A stretch of 64,000 nucleotides of DNA, from the NCBI RefSeq assembly GCF_004364325.1, contig NZ_SOCP01000010.1, positions 310,001-374,000 of the forward strand, given 5' to 3'. The position numbers and the translations under genes were made by a program. This DNA is from Actinophytocola oryzae (GTDB taxonomy: Bacteria > Actinomycetota > Actinomycetes > Mycobacteriales > Pseudonocardiaceae). Under the pieces are notes generated by a model. It saw nothing but the letters and a program-made list of their open reading frames with translations. It made no database searches and was not told the DNA's origin. Positions 55,754-63,627 of this stretch are shown one piece after another (position 1 is the stretch's first letter; each line of letters starts with the position of its first letter).

Positions 55754-56830
55754 GTGACGGTGTCCAAGAAGGTCGGTGCGCTCGTCGGCACGGCCATCGC
55801 CGTCGGCATTGCCGGTACGGCCGTCGCGGTCGGCGTGGCCCGCAACCGCAGGCACCCCCCGGCCGGTGACGGGCTCGGCGAGCTGCGTCCCGACCGCGAG
55901 TACACGGTGATCACCGAGGACGGCATCGAGCTGTCGGTCGAGGAGGTCGACCCGGCCGACGGCGGCAGACCGGAACTCACGGTCGTGTTCGTGCACGGCT
56001 TCGCCCTCGACCGCCGCAGCTGGCACTTCCAGCGCAGGGCACTGTCCAGACTCACCGAACCTCGGGTGCGCCAGGTCCTCTACGACCAGCGCAGTCACGG
56101 CCGCTCCGGCCGCGCCAACGAGCAGTCCAGCACCATCGACCAGCTCGGCCGCGACCTCGCCGAGGTGCTCACCACGGTCGACGGCCCGGTCGTGCTCGTC
56201 GGGCACTCCATGGGCGGCATGACGATCATGGCCCTCGCCGAGCTGGCGCCACAGCTGTTCGAGGACCGGATCTGGGGCGTCGCGCTGATCGGCACGTCCG
56301 CGGGCGAGGTCGGCAAACGCGGCCTGCCGCGCCCGCTGCTGTCCCGCTACAACCCCGTGACCCGCAACCTCGGCAGGCTGGCCGACTGGCGGCCCGGCGT
56401 GGTCGAGTTCGTCCGCGCCGCGGGCGGCGGGCTGACGCGGCGGGCCGTGCGCTCACTCGCGTTCGGCGGCCGGGACGTCCCGCCGGAGATCGTCGACTTC
56501 ACGATGGAGATGCTCGACGCGAACCCGGTCCGCGTCCTGGCAGACTTCATCGAGACCCTGGGCACGCACAACCGGTACGCCGCGCTCGCCGGGCTCAAGC
56601 ACACGCGTGTGCTGGTCCTGAGCGGCGACGAGGACCGGATGACGGCGTTCTCGCACGCCGAGCGCATCGCGTTCGAGCTGCCGGACGCCGAGCTGGTGCG
56701 GGTGCACGGGGCGGGGCACATGGTGATGGTCGAGCAACCCCAGCTGGTGAACGACCACCTGGTGATGCTCCTGCAGCAGTGCGCGTACGGCCGCGACAAC
56801 GGCCCGCGCCGATGGTGGCGACGAGGATGA
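55754..56830 (+). CDS. Alpha/beta hydrolase with N-terminal membrane anchor
   Basis: The protein has 358 residues from the GTG at 55754 after GAGGGAGCGGC. One hydrophobic helix is at about 8-28 (GALVGTAIAVGIAGTAVAVGVA). The hydrolase domain has VVFVHGFALDRRSWHFQRRAL, the nucleophile in VLVGHSMGGMT (GHSMGG), DRM-type acid in VLSGDEDRMT and catalytic His in VHGAGHMVMVEQP. It belongs to the hydrolase family conserved between alr and tsaE in actinobacteria. It overlaps tsaE by ATGA. Confidence 0.88.
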   Translation: MTVSKKVGALVGTAIAVGIAGTAVAVGVARNRRHPPAGDGLGELRPDREYTVITEDGIELSVEEVDPADGGRPELTVVFVHGFALDRRSWHFQRRALSRLTEPRVRQVLYDQRSHGRSGRANEQSSTIDQLGRDLAEVLTTVDGPVVLVGHSMGGMTIMALAELAPQLFEDRIWGVALIGTSAGEVGKRGLPRPLLSRYNPVTRNLGRLADWRPGVVEFVRAAGGGLTRRAVRSLAFGGRDVPPEIVDFTMEMLDANPVRVLADFIETLGTHNRYAALAGLKHTRVLVLSGDEDRMTAFSHAERIAFELPDAELVRVHGAGHMVMVEQPQLVNDHLVMLLQQCAYGRDNGPRRWWRRG

Positions 56831-57282
56831 CGGTGGAACTGCCCACGGAGAACGACACACTGCGGTTCGGTCGCGAGATCGGGTCGCTCCTGGAGGCCGG
56901 CGACCTGGTGCTCCTGTCCGGCCCGCTCGGCGCCGGCAAGACGGTACTGGCGAAGGGCATCGCGGAGGGGCTCGGCGTGCTCGGCCGGGTCAGCTCGCCC
57001 ACGTTCGTCATCGCCCGCGAGCACCGGCCCGCACCCGGCGGGAGGGGCATTCCGCTCGTCCACGTCGATGCCTACCGACTGGGTGATGATCTTGCCCAGT
57101 TGGATGATCTGGATCTCGACACGGAGCTGATCGAGGCCGCCGTCGTCATCGAATGGGGTGACGCCGGAGACCGCCTTTCGGCCGATTACCTCCTCGTCAC
57201 GATTACTCGCTGTGACGATGACCGGCGTTTGGTGGAGGTCACCCCGTCAGGCAAATGGGAAAACCGCTGGCCTGGCGTTTGA
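56827..57282 (+). CDS. tsaE: tRNA t6A biosynthesis ATPase TsaE
   Basis: About 151 residues from the ATG overlapping the upstream stop; ATG 56812 and GTG 56833 are alternatives. P-loop GPLGAGKT is at 32-39, VSSPTFVIAREH follows the canonical SPTF motif, and VHVDAYRLGD and VVIEWGDAGD are family signatures. It stimulates the TsaB-TsaD complex that makes N6-threonylcarbamoyladenosine. The other t6A genes follow in the same unit: tsaB and tsaD. Confidence 0.93.
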   Translation: MTVELPTENDTLRFGREIGSLLEAGDLVLLSGPLGAGKTVLAKGIAEGLGVLGRVSSPTFVIAREHRPAPGGRGIPLVHVDAYRLGDDLAQLDDLDLDTELIEAAVVIEWGDAGDRLSADYLLVTITRCDDDRRLVEVTPSGKWENRWPGV

Positions 57283-57298
57283 ACGTACTCTGGAGTGC

Positions 57299-58006
57299 AT
57301 GCGTGCGGTGATCTTCGACTGGGGTGGCACTCTCACCCCCTGGTACCCGATCGACTACTTGGCCGCATGGCGTAGCTACGCCGACCACCTCCACCCCAAC
57401 GACCCCGCCATGGCCGCGACGGTCGCGAGGGCCATCGTGGACGCGGAGGAGCTGCACTGGAGCGTCGCGCGGGACCGCCACAAGGCATTCACCATCGCCC
57501 AGGTGCTCGCGGCGGCGAACGCGCCGATGCACGACGTCGGCATGGCCGCCTATCGCACGTTCTGGGACCCGTCGACCAGGACGGATCCCGACGTCCTGCC
57601 CACCGCCGAGGCGCTGAAGGCGAAGGGCCTGCGCCTCGGTGTGCTGTCCTCGACGCCGTGGCCGAAGGAGTGGCACGAGGAGGTGCTGGACCGCGACGGC
57701 GTGTTGCACCTGTTCGACGCGCTCGTGTGGAGCTCCGACCTGGAGTACACGAAACCGCACGCCGAGGCGTTCCTGGCCGCGATGCGCGCGGTCGGCGTCG
57801 ACGACCCGGCGGACTGCGTGTACGTCGGTGACCGGCTCTACGACGACGTCTCGGGCGCCAAGTCGGTCGGCATGCGGGCGGTCTTCGTCCCGCACAGCGA
57901 CATCCCCCCGCACCAGCGGGTGCCCGTCGACGTCGAGCCGGACGCCGTGATCCAGCGCCTGACCGACCTCCCCGAAGTGCTGGAGCGCTGGCGCAACTAC
58001 GCTTGA
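57299..58006 (+). CDS. HAD-family hydrolase
   Basis: The protein has 235 residues. HAD motif I is FDWGGTLTPWYP (nucleophile in DWGGT, with Gly in place of the second Asp, DxGxT-like), motif II VLSSTPWPKE, motif III Lys in YTKPHAEAFLAAM, and motif IV VGDRLYDDVSGAKS. The motif-I change to D-W-G-G-T is common in this subfamily, which may include phosphatases or haloacid-type enzymes. It is inserted between tsaE and tsaB, which is unusual, and its stop is overlapped by the tsaB start. Confidence 0.85.
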   Translation: MRAVIFDWGGTLTPWYPIDYLAAWRSYADHLHPNDPAMAATVARAIVDAEELHWSVARDRHKAFTIAQVLAAANAPMHDVGMAAYRTFWDPSTRTDPDVLPTAEALKAKGLRLGVLSSTPWPKEWHEEVLDRDGVLHLFDALVWSSDLEYTKPHAEAFLAAMRAVGVDDPADCVYVGDRLYDDVSGAKSVGMRAVFVPHSDIPPHQRVPVDVEPDAVIQRLTDLPEVLERWRNYA

Positions 58007-58671
58007 CCGTCGTGCTGGTACTTGCGGTCGACACCGCGACGCCCGCGGTCACCGCCGGCGTCGTGGACACCTCGGAGATGACGGTTCTCGCCGAGTGCGT
58101 CACGGTGGACGCGAAGGCCCATGGCGAGCTGCTGACCCCGCACATCCTGGCGGCGCTGTCGGACGCCGGCCGCACGCTGGCCGACGTCGACGCGATCGTG
58201 TGCGGGATCGGGCCGGGACCCTTCACCGGCCTGCGTGCGGGCATGGCAACGGCAGCGGCCCTCGGTCACGCGCTCGCGAAGCCGGTCTACCCGGTGTGCA
58301 CCCTCGACGCCATCGCGGCCGTCGAGGGCGGGCCCCTGCTCGTCGCCTCCGACGCCCGGCGCAAGGAGGTGTACTGGGCGGCCTACGACGCCGCCGGGAC
58401 CAGGGTCGTGGGACCGTCGGTGGACAAGCCCACGACGGTCGTGGACCGTTTACCGGATCTTGGCCTTGATCGGGTTGCCGGTAACGGGGCCACGCTGTAC
58501 GACCTGGGGCTGACCCACACGGGACGCGAGTTCCCGACCCCGTTGGGCCTCGCCCGGGTGGCACGTGCCGCGGTCGTCGGCGGCGCCAGACCCGGCCCGT
58601 TCGCGCCGCTGTACCTCCGCCGCCCGGACGCCGAGGTGCCCGGGGCGCGCAAACGGGTGACCACGCCATGA
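58003..58671 (+). CDS. tsaB: tRNA t6A biosynthesis protein TsaB
   Basis: About 222 residues from a TTG at 58003; the GTG at 58012 is an alternative. ASKHA-fold motifs: VLAVDTATPAVTAGV and GIGPGPFTGLRAGMATA, with DARRKEVYWAAYD. Scaffold partner of TsaD. It overlaps rimI by ATGA. Confidence 0.94.
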   Translation: MTVVLVLAVDTATPAVTAGVVDTSEMTVLAECVTVDAKAHGELLTPHILAALSDAGRTLADVDAIVCGIGPGPFTGLRAGMATAAALGHALAKPVYPVCTLDAIAAVEGGPLLVASDARRKEVYWAAYDAAGTRVVGPSVDKPTTVVDRLPDLGLDRVAGNGATLYDLGLTHTGREFPTPLGLARVARAAVVGGARPGPFAPLYLRRPDAEVPGARKRVTTP

Positions 58672-59141
58672 CCTTCCGGCTGGCACCACTGCGCCGAACG
58701 GACCTGGCCCGTTGCGCCGAACTCGAGACAATTTTGTTCCCCGGTGACGATCCGTGGCGAGAGTCGGCCTTTCTGGCGGAGCTGACGGCCGGACACCATT
58801 ACGTAGGGGCATACACGGATGGCGGACTGGTCGGCTACGCGGGGCTGTCGGTGCGTGGTCGTCCGGGGGACGCCGAGGCCAGTGTTCACACGATCGGTGT
58901 CGACCCCGCATGGCAGGGCAAGGGCATCGGGCGGGCACTGCTGGAGGCGCTGCTCGCCCGCGCCGACGAGTCCGCCGCGCCCGTCTATCTCGAGGTCCGC
59001 ACGGACAACGCGGCGGCCATCGGCCTGTACGAGGCACACGGTTTCACCCGGATAGGTTTCCGCCGTCGGTACTACTGGCCCTCCGGCGCCGACGCGTACA
59101 CCATGGCGCGCCCCGCCAGAGTCGCGGAGGAGGCGACGTGA
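58668..59141 (+). CDS. rimI: Ribosomal protein S18 alanine N-acetyltransferase RimI
   Basis: The protein has 157 residues. GNAT fold: VGYAGLSVRGRPGD beta strand, VHTIGVDPAWQGKGIGRALL (acetyl-CoA pyrophosphate loop QGKGIGRA) and VRTDNAAAIGLYEAHGF. The context tsaB-rimI-tsaD is typical. It overlaps tsaD by GTGA. Confidence 0.94.
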   Translation: MTFRLAPLRRTDLARCAELETILFPGDDPWRESAFLAELTAGHHYVGAYTDGGLVGYAGLSVRGRPGDAEASVHTIGVDPAWQGKGIGRALLEALLARADESAAPVYLEVRTDNAAAIGLYEAHGFTRIGFRRRYYWPSGADAYTMARPARVAEEAT

Positions 59142-60169
59142 CGATCATCCTTGGTATCGAGAGCTCCTGTGACGAGACCGGCATCGGCATCGTCCGACTG
59201 GAGTCGGACGGCTCGCTCACACTCCTGGCGGACGAGGTCGCGTCCAGTGTGGAGCAGCACGCCCGGTTCGGCGGTGTGGTGCCTGAGGTCGCGTCGCGGG
59301 CGCACCTCGAGGCGCTGGTGCCGTCGGTGACCCGCGCGTTCGCGACGGCCGAGCTCGAACTGTCCGATGTGGACGCCATCGCGGTGACGTGCGGACCCGG
59401 TCTCGCGGGTGCGCTGCTGGTGGGTGTCTCCGCGGCGAAGGCGTACTCGGCGGCGCTCGGCGTACCGCTGTACGGGGCGAACCACCTGCCCGGTCACGTC
59501 GCCGCGGACACGCTGGAGCACGGCCCGCTGCCCGCGCCCTGCCTGGCGCTGCTGGTGTCCGGCGGCCACACGCAGCTCCTGCGGGTCGACGACCTGGCCA
59601 CGAAGATCACCGAGGTCGGCTCGACCATCGACGACGCGGCAGGCGAGGCGTACGACAAGGTCGCGAGGATCCTCGGCCTGCCCTACCCGGGTGGTCCGCC
59701 GATCGACAAGGCGGCCCGCCGGGGCAACCCGGACGCCATCCGCTTCCCCCGTGGTCTGACCGGCCCGAGGGACGCGCCGTACGACTTCTCCTTCTCCGGG
59801 TTGAAGACCGCGGTCGCCCGCTGGGTGGAGACCCACGACGACCTGCCGGTGGACGACGTGGCCGCGTCGTTCCAGGAGGCGGTGGCGGACGTACTCACCG
59901 CAAAGGCCGTGCGCGCGGCGACGGAGCTGGGCATCGGCACGATGGTCGTGTCCGGTGGGGTCGCGGCGAACTCGCGACTGTCCGCTTTGGCCCGTGAGCG
60001 CTGTGCCGAGGCAGGCATCGAGCTCCGGGTGCCGAAACCCCGCCTGTGCACGGACAACGGCGCGATGATCGCGGCACTCGGCGCGCATCTCGTGGCGGCG
60101 GGGGTCTCTCCGTCCGCATTGGACCTCTCGGCGAGTCCTGGCCTGCCTGTCAGCATCGTGTCCGTCTGA
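59138..60169 (+). CDS. tsaD: tRNA t6A threonylcarbamoyltransferase TsaD
   Basis: The protein has 343 residues from a GTG. Metal ligands His116 and His120 are in ANHLPGHVAA, with ILGIESSCDETG at the N-terminus, LVSGGHTQL and the KVARILGLPYPGGP segment. Catalyses t6A37 formation with TsaB/TsaE. The last gene of the t6A unit. Confidence 0.97.
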   Translation: MTIILGIESSCDETGIGIVRLESDGSLTLLADEVASSVEQHARFGGVVPEVASRAHLEALVPSVTRAFATAELELSDVDAIAVTCGPGLAGALLVGVSAAKAYSAALGVPLYGANHLPGHVAADTLEHGPLPAPCLALLVSGGHTQLLRVDDLATKITEVGSTIDDAAGEAYDKVARILGLPYPGGPPIDKAARRGNPDAIRFPRGLTGPRDAPYDFSFSGLKTAVARWVETHDDLPVDDVAASFQEAVADVLTAKAVRAATELGIGTMVVSGGVAANSRLSALARERCAEAGIELRVPKPRLCTDNGAMIAALGAHLVAAGVSPSALDLSASPGLPVSIVSV

Positions 60170-60185
60170 CCCGTACCCTCTTCGG

Positions 60186-61076
60186 ATGAAGGTCGCCGTC
60201 TCCGGCACCAGCGGCTTGCTGGGCAACGCACTGGTCCGCCACCTGATGGCCGAGGGACACCAGGTCGTGCGGCTGGTCAGACGACGACCCGAGTCCTACG
60301 ACGAGGTGCTCTGGTACCCCGAGGTCGACACCGAGCGCCTGCGCGGGGTCGACGCTCTCGTCCACCTCGTGGGGGAGACGCTGGTCGGCAGGTGGACCTC
60401 CCACCAGCGAGAGGCGATCCGCGAGTCCAGAGTGGTGGGTACGAGGCTGCTGGCGACCGCGCTGGCCGGCATGTCCGACGGGCCCCGCGTGATGCTGTGC
60501 GCGTCGGCGACGGGCTTCTACGGCTCACGGGGTGCGGTGGAGCTGACGGAGGAAAGCCAACCGGGACAAGGGTTCCTGGCGTCGGTGTACCAGGAGATGG
60601 AGGCCGCGGCGGCCCCGGCGGCGGCCGCGGGCCTGCGCGTGGTGTACCCGAGGTTCGGCGTGCTCCAGTCCACAGAGGCCGGAGCGCTGGCCGTGCTGCT
60701 ACCCGCTTTCCGCCTGGGGCTGGGATTCCGGATGGGCCGGGGCAGCCAGTGGGTGAGCTGGGTCGGCCTGCAGGACGCGGCCAGGGCGGTCCTGCACGTG
60801 CTCGACGCGCGGATTGCGGGTCCGGTGAACGTCGTGGCCCCGACCCCGGTGATGAACCGGGAGTACGCCGACACGCTGGCATCCGTGTTGAGACGTCCCC
60901 GTGTGCTGGCGCTGCCGCCGTTCCTGCTCCGCCGGTTCTTCGGTGCGGGTCTGGTGGAGGAGGTCCTGCTCGCGAGCGCCAGGGTGGTACCGAACCGCCT
61001 GCTGACCAGCGGCTTCCGCTTCGTCCACCCCACGCTCCGGGACGCTCTACGAAACGTGTTACTTCCGGTAACATAG
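60186..61076 (+). CDS. TIGR01777-family NAD(P)-binding epimerase-like protein
   Basis: The protein has 296 residues. Rossmann start MKVAVSGTSGLLGNALVRHL, VHLVGETLVGRWTSHQREAI and SATGFYGSRG are diagnostic of the TIGR01777 (YfcH/SulA-like) family. The C-terminal DUF1731-like half carries GRGSQWVSWVGLQDAARAVL, with FHP-type FVHPTLRDALRNVL at the end. The function is unknown. It starts 16 bp after tsaD and is followed by a DUF4873 protein. Confidence 0.9.
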   Translation: MKVAVSGTSGLLGNALVRHLMAEGHQVVRLVRRRPESYDEVLWYPEVDTERLRGVDALVHLVGETLVGRWTSHQREAIRESRVVGTRLLATALAGMSDGPRVMLCASATGFYGSRGAVELTEESQPGQGFLASVYQEMEAAAAPAAAAGLRVVYPRFGVLQSTEAGALAVLLPAFRLGLGFRMGRGSQWVSWVGLQDAARAVLHVLDARIAGPVNVVAPTPVMNREYADTLASVLRRPRVLALPPFLLRRFFGAGLVEEVLLASARVVPNRLLTSGFRFVHPTLRDALRNVLLPVT

Positions 61077-61081
61077 TGGCC

Positions 61082-61378
61082 ATGAGCGACGAGGACGGCT
61101 ACACGGGTCCGGCGACCCTCATCCTGGACGGCACGTCGCTGACGGTGGACGTGGTGCTGAGGGGCAACTTCGAACCGGTGGACGGCCGCTACCACTGGTA
61201 CGGCCGAATCCAGCCGCACCCGTCGCTCCCCGCGGGCACCCGCAAGCCGGAAGCGCTGCTGAGAACCCCGCACGGCGAGGCGAGGGGCACACTGTCCGAT
61301 CCGGACACCTGGGGCCGCTACCGCATCACGGGGACGAGCCGCCCACCGTTCGAGGTGCCGGTGTCACTGGCGGACTAG
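61082..61378 (+). CDS. DUF4873 protein
   Basis: The protein has 98 residues from the ATG at 61082, 5 bp after the epimerase-like gene. It is mostly beta: YTGPATLILDGTSLTVDVVL, then GNFEPVDGRYHWYGRI and GTLSDPDTWGRYRITGTSRPPF. These are the DUF4873 signatures. Often found beside flavoprotein or epimerase-like genes; role unknown. Confidence 0.85.
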   Translation: MSDEDGYTGPATLILDGTSLTVDVVLRGNFEPVDGRYHWYGRIQPHPSLPAGTRKPEALLRTPHGEARGTLSDPDTWGRYRITGTSRPPFEVPVSLAD

Positions 61379-61526
61379 CCCGCCTCCCCCCACTTCTATG
61401 TGTTGGTTGCGTTCCGGCGTAGGTGCGGTTGGCGAGATGGATTGTGGCCCGGTGCCGTCGCGTTCCCCTGAGGTAACCGTTGATGGGCGCGAGGCTTTCC
61501 CGCAAAGATGAAGGACGCCCACGTGG

Positions 61527-61594
61527 TTGTCCACAGCTGCCCCGGCGAGAGGCCCGGATTGTCGGTGGCCCCCGGTAGAGTTGAACCGGGGGCC
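61527..61594 (+). promoter_or_regulatory. Composite DnaA-box/PafBC promoter/hairpin element
   Basis: TTGTCCACA (61527-61535), 23 bp, then TTGTCGGTG-N8-TAGAGT (61559-61581), a perfect match to the RecA_NDp/PafBC consensus. GGCCCCCGGT (61567-61576) and ACCGGGGGCC (61585-61594) form a 10-bp perfect stem that overlaps the promoter and may terminate the convergent amidase gene. No plus-strand gene follows. The rest of 61379-61605 shows nothing else. Confidence 0.6.
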
Positions 61595-61605
61595 GGAGGC
61601 CGCCC

Positions 61606-63525
61606 CTACAGGAACGACAGTCGGACGTCCACGTCGTCGAGGTTCACGAACGCGACCCGGTGTCCGAACTGGACCTCGAGGTACTTCATCTGCCCACGCA
61701 CCACCGTGTGGTTGGACGCGTCGTAGGTAACCGCCCAGTAGTACTCCGACGAGGTGATCGCACCGACGGCGTACTCCTGTCCGGCGAGCAACGAGTACTG
61801 CAGCGGGGTCACCGCCTGCACGGGGATTCCGGCGGGGTACGCCGCGGCCTCGGGATACGCCCGCCCGTACACCGGGATGCTGTCGCGCCCCTTCTTCGGC
61901 GTGGCAACGAATCCGAGCGACCAGATCGCGTCGGCAGAGTGGAACCAGCCCTTCTGCCCGAGGTACCAGACGGCGACCCAGCCGGCCCGCCGCTCGGCGA
62001 TCGCGAACGTCTGACCGGTCTCGGCCCGCGACGAGTGGTCGGACACGACCATCGTGCCCGGTGTCCCGTCCGGGTGGAGTCCGAGGTCGACGAGCTGCGG
62101 CGCGTCGTCACGCGGTTCCGTCCGCAGTACCACGGATGTGGACCCCCGAGCGGGGCACGGCTGGCCGGCAGCGTCGCAACCGATGAACGGCAGCGTGTTC
62201 TTCTCGTAGTTCGGCCGCACGGTCACGAGCCCGGTCAACGGAGTCCCCGTCGAGCGGAACGGCGCGTGCAGCAGGTCGAAGTAGTGCGCCCAGTCCCAGT
62301 AGGGGCCCGGGTCCCAGTGCATGCCGCGGACGGTCGAGGGCAGGGTGCCCGGCACGTTGTCGTGGCCGAGGATGTGCTGGCGGTCCAGCGGAACCCCGTA
62401 CTTCGCGGCCAGGTAGCCGACGAGCTTGGCCGAGGTCCGGTACAGCGCCTCGGTGAACCACGTCCCCTGTGCGGCGAACCCCTCGTGCTCGAGCCCGATG
62501 GCCTTCGCGTTGATGTACCAGTTGCCGGCGTGCCAGGCGACGTCCTTCGCCTTGACGTGCTGGGCGATGTGCCCGTCCGAGGACCGCAGCGTGTAGTTCC
62601 AGCTCACGTAGGTCGGGTCCTGGATCTGGTTCAGCGTGGTGGCGTAGCTGCCCTCGGTGTCGTGGATGACGATGTAGTCGATCTTCTGCGCACCGGGCCG
62701 GTTGCCGAGGTCGTGGTTGCCGTAGTCGGTGGAGCCGGGGCCGTACTGCTCGTAGGGCGCGGGGAGCCACTCGCACCCCAGCGACGCCGGGCACTCGGCT
62801 TCACCCGCACGAGTGGTCCGAAGCCCCAGACGGTTGACCTGTCCGGTGTTCGGCGAGACGGCGGTCGGCGCCAACCGCACCCGCTGCCCGTCGTCGGTGA
62901 CCCGGTCGACACCCTCGTTGATGGTCGCGAACACCTCGTTGGCGAACGCGCTCGCCGACCCGGTGTCCTGCGCGCCGCTGTAGCGGGCGACGGCCCCGTA
63001 CCAGTCGGCGGGCGCCGAGCCGGGGACGCCGAGGGCGCGCTGGTAGTCGGCGAGCAGCGCGGCGCCGCCCCGGATGTTCTGCACGGGGTCGGACCGCAGC
63101 GTGGCGGTGTCCACCCCGGTCAGCCGAGCGGCCACGTCGACGGTCCGCAGCGACGGTGACGACACGTCGTCGGGCTGAGCCTGGTGGGGCAGCAGGGCGG
63201 GGCGGGCGGAGTCCCCGCGCGCGTCCTCGAGCCCGTCGTCGTGGTGCGTCCCGGCGCCCGCGTTGGCCGCGACGACATCGGTGAGGTGCATGGGCCCGTA
63301 ACCGGCGCTGGTGCTCGGTGTCCCGCCGTTGGTGTTCCAGCGGGACTCCAGATAGGACACCCCCAGCAGCACGCTCTCCGGCACCCCGAACTCGGCGGCC
63401 GCGGCGGCGAAGGCCGCCTGTCTGGTGGGTGGGGGCGCGGCGCCGGCGGGCACGGTGGCCACCCCTGCGGCGAGGCCGACCGCGGCACTCGCGACGAGAA
63501 CGGAACGGAAGGTGTTTCTGGACAT
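61606..63525 (-). CDS. Secreted N-acetylmuramoyl-L-alanine amidase with lysozyme-like N-terminal domain
   Basis: The protein has 639 residues; ATG with GGAGG upstream. Sec signal about 1-29 (ends VPAGAA-PPP). The region at about 34-205 resembles a lytic-transglycosylase fold (FGVPESVLLGVSYLESRWNT, STSAGYGPMHL, YSGAQDTGSASAFANEV). An Amidase_2 zinc domain at about 275-430 has DYIVIHDTEGSY (His ligand), HIAQHVKAKDVAWHAGNW and ILGHDNVPGT (His). The C-terminal third is beta-rich with SH3-like sequence. It would cut both glycan and peptide linkages. Two peptidoglycan-degrading domains in one chain are uncommon. Confidence 0.88.
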   Translation of the reverse strand: MSRNTFRSVLVASAAVGLAAGVATVPAGAAPPPTRQAAFAAAAAEFGVPESVLLGVSYLESRWNTNGGTPSTSAGYGPMHLTDVVAANAGAGTHHDDGLEDARGDSARPALLPHQAQPDDVSSPSLRTVDVAARLTGVDTATLRSDPVQNIRGGAALLADYQRALGVPGSAPADWYGAVARYSGAQDTGSASAFANEVFATINEGVDRVTDDGQRVRLAPTAVSPNTGQVNRLGLRTTRAGEAECPASLGCEWLPAPYEQYGPGSTDYGNHDLGNRPGAQKIDYIVIHDTEGSYATTLNQIQDPTYVSWNYTLRSSDGHIAQHVKAKDVAWHAGNWYINAKAIGLEHEGFAAQGTWFTEALYRTSAKLVGYLAAKYGVPLDRQHILGHDNVPGTLPSTVRGMHWDPGPYWDWAHYFDLLHAPFRSTGTPLTGLVTVRPNYEKNTLPFIGCDAAGQPCPARGSTSVVLRTEPRDDAPQLVDLGLHPDGTPGTMVVSDHSSRAETGQTFAIAERRAGWVAVWYLGQKGWFHSADAIWSLGFVATPKKGRDSIPVYGRAYPEAAAYPAGIPVQAVTPLQYSLLAGQEYAVGAITSSEYYWAVTYDASNHTVVRGQMKYLEVQFGHRVAFVNLDDVDVRLSFL

Positions 63526-63554
63526 GGGCAGCCTCCAGGGCAGGCGACCCCAGC

Positions 63555-63584
63555 AGTCTGGTGCCGCCTGCCCATGTGAGTCAA
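63555..63584 (-). promoter_or_regulatory. Promoter of the amidase gene
   Basis: Minus strand TTGACT (63584-63579), an 18-bp spacer and CAGACT (63560-63555), 30 bp before the ATG. Confidence 0.45.
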
Positions 63585-63596
63585 TGCCGAGCAGAT

Positions 63597-63627
63597 GGCC
63601 TAGTTAGTTAACAAATCCCGCTAGGCC
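63597..63627 (-). terminator. Possible terminator of the PhoD-like gene
   Basis: GGCCTAG (63597-63603) and CTAGGCC (63621-63627) pair perfectly around an AT-rich 17-base loop; the right arm overlaps the stop codon of the phosphatase gene. Confidence 0.4.
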
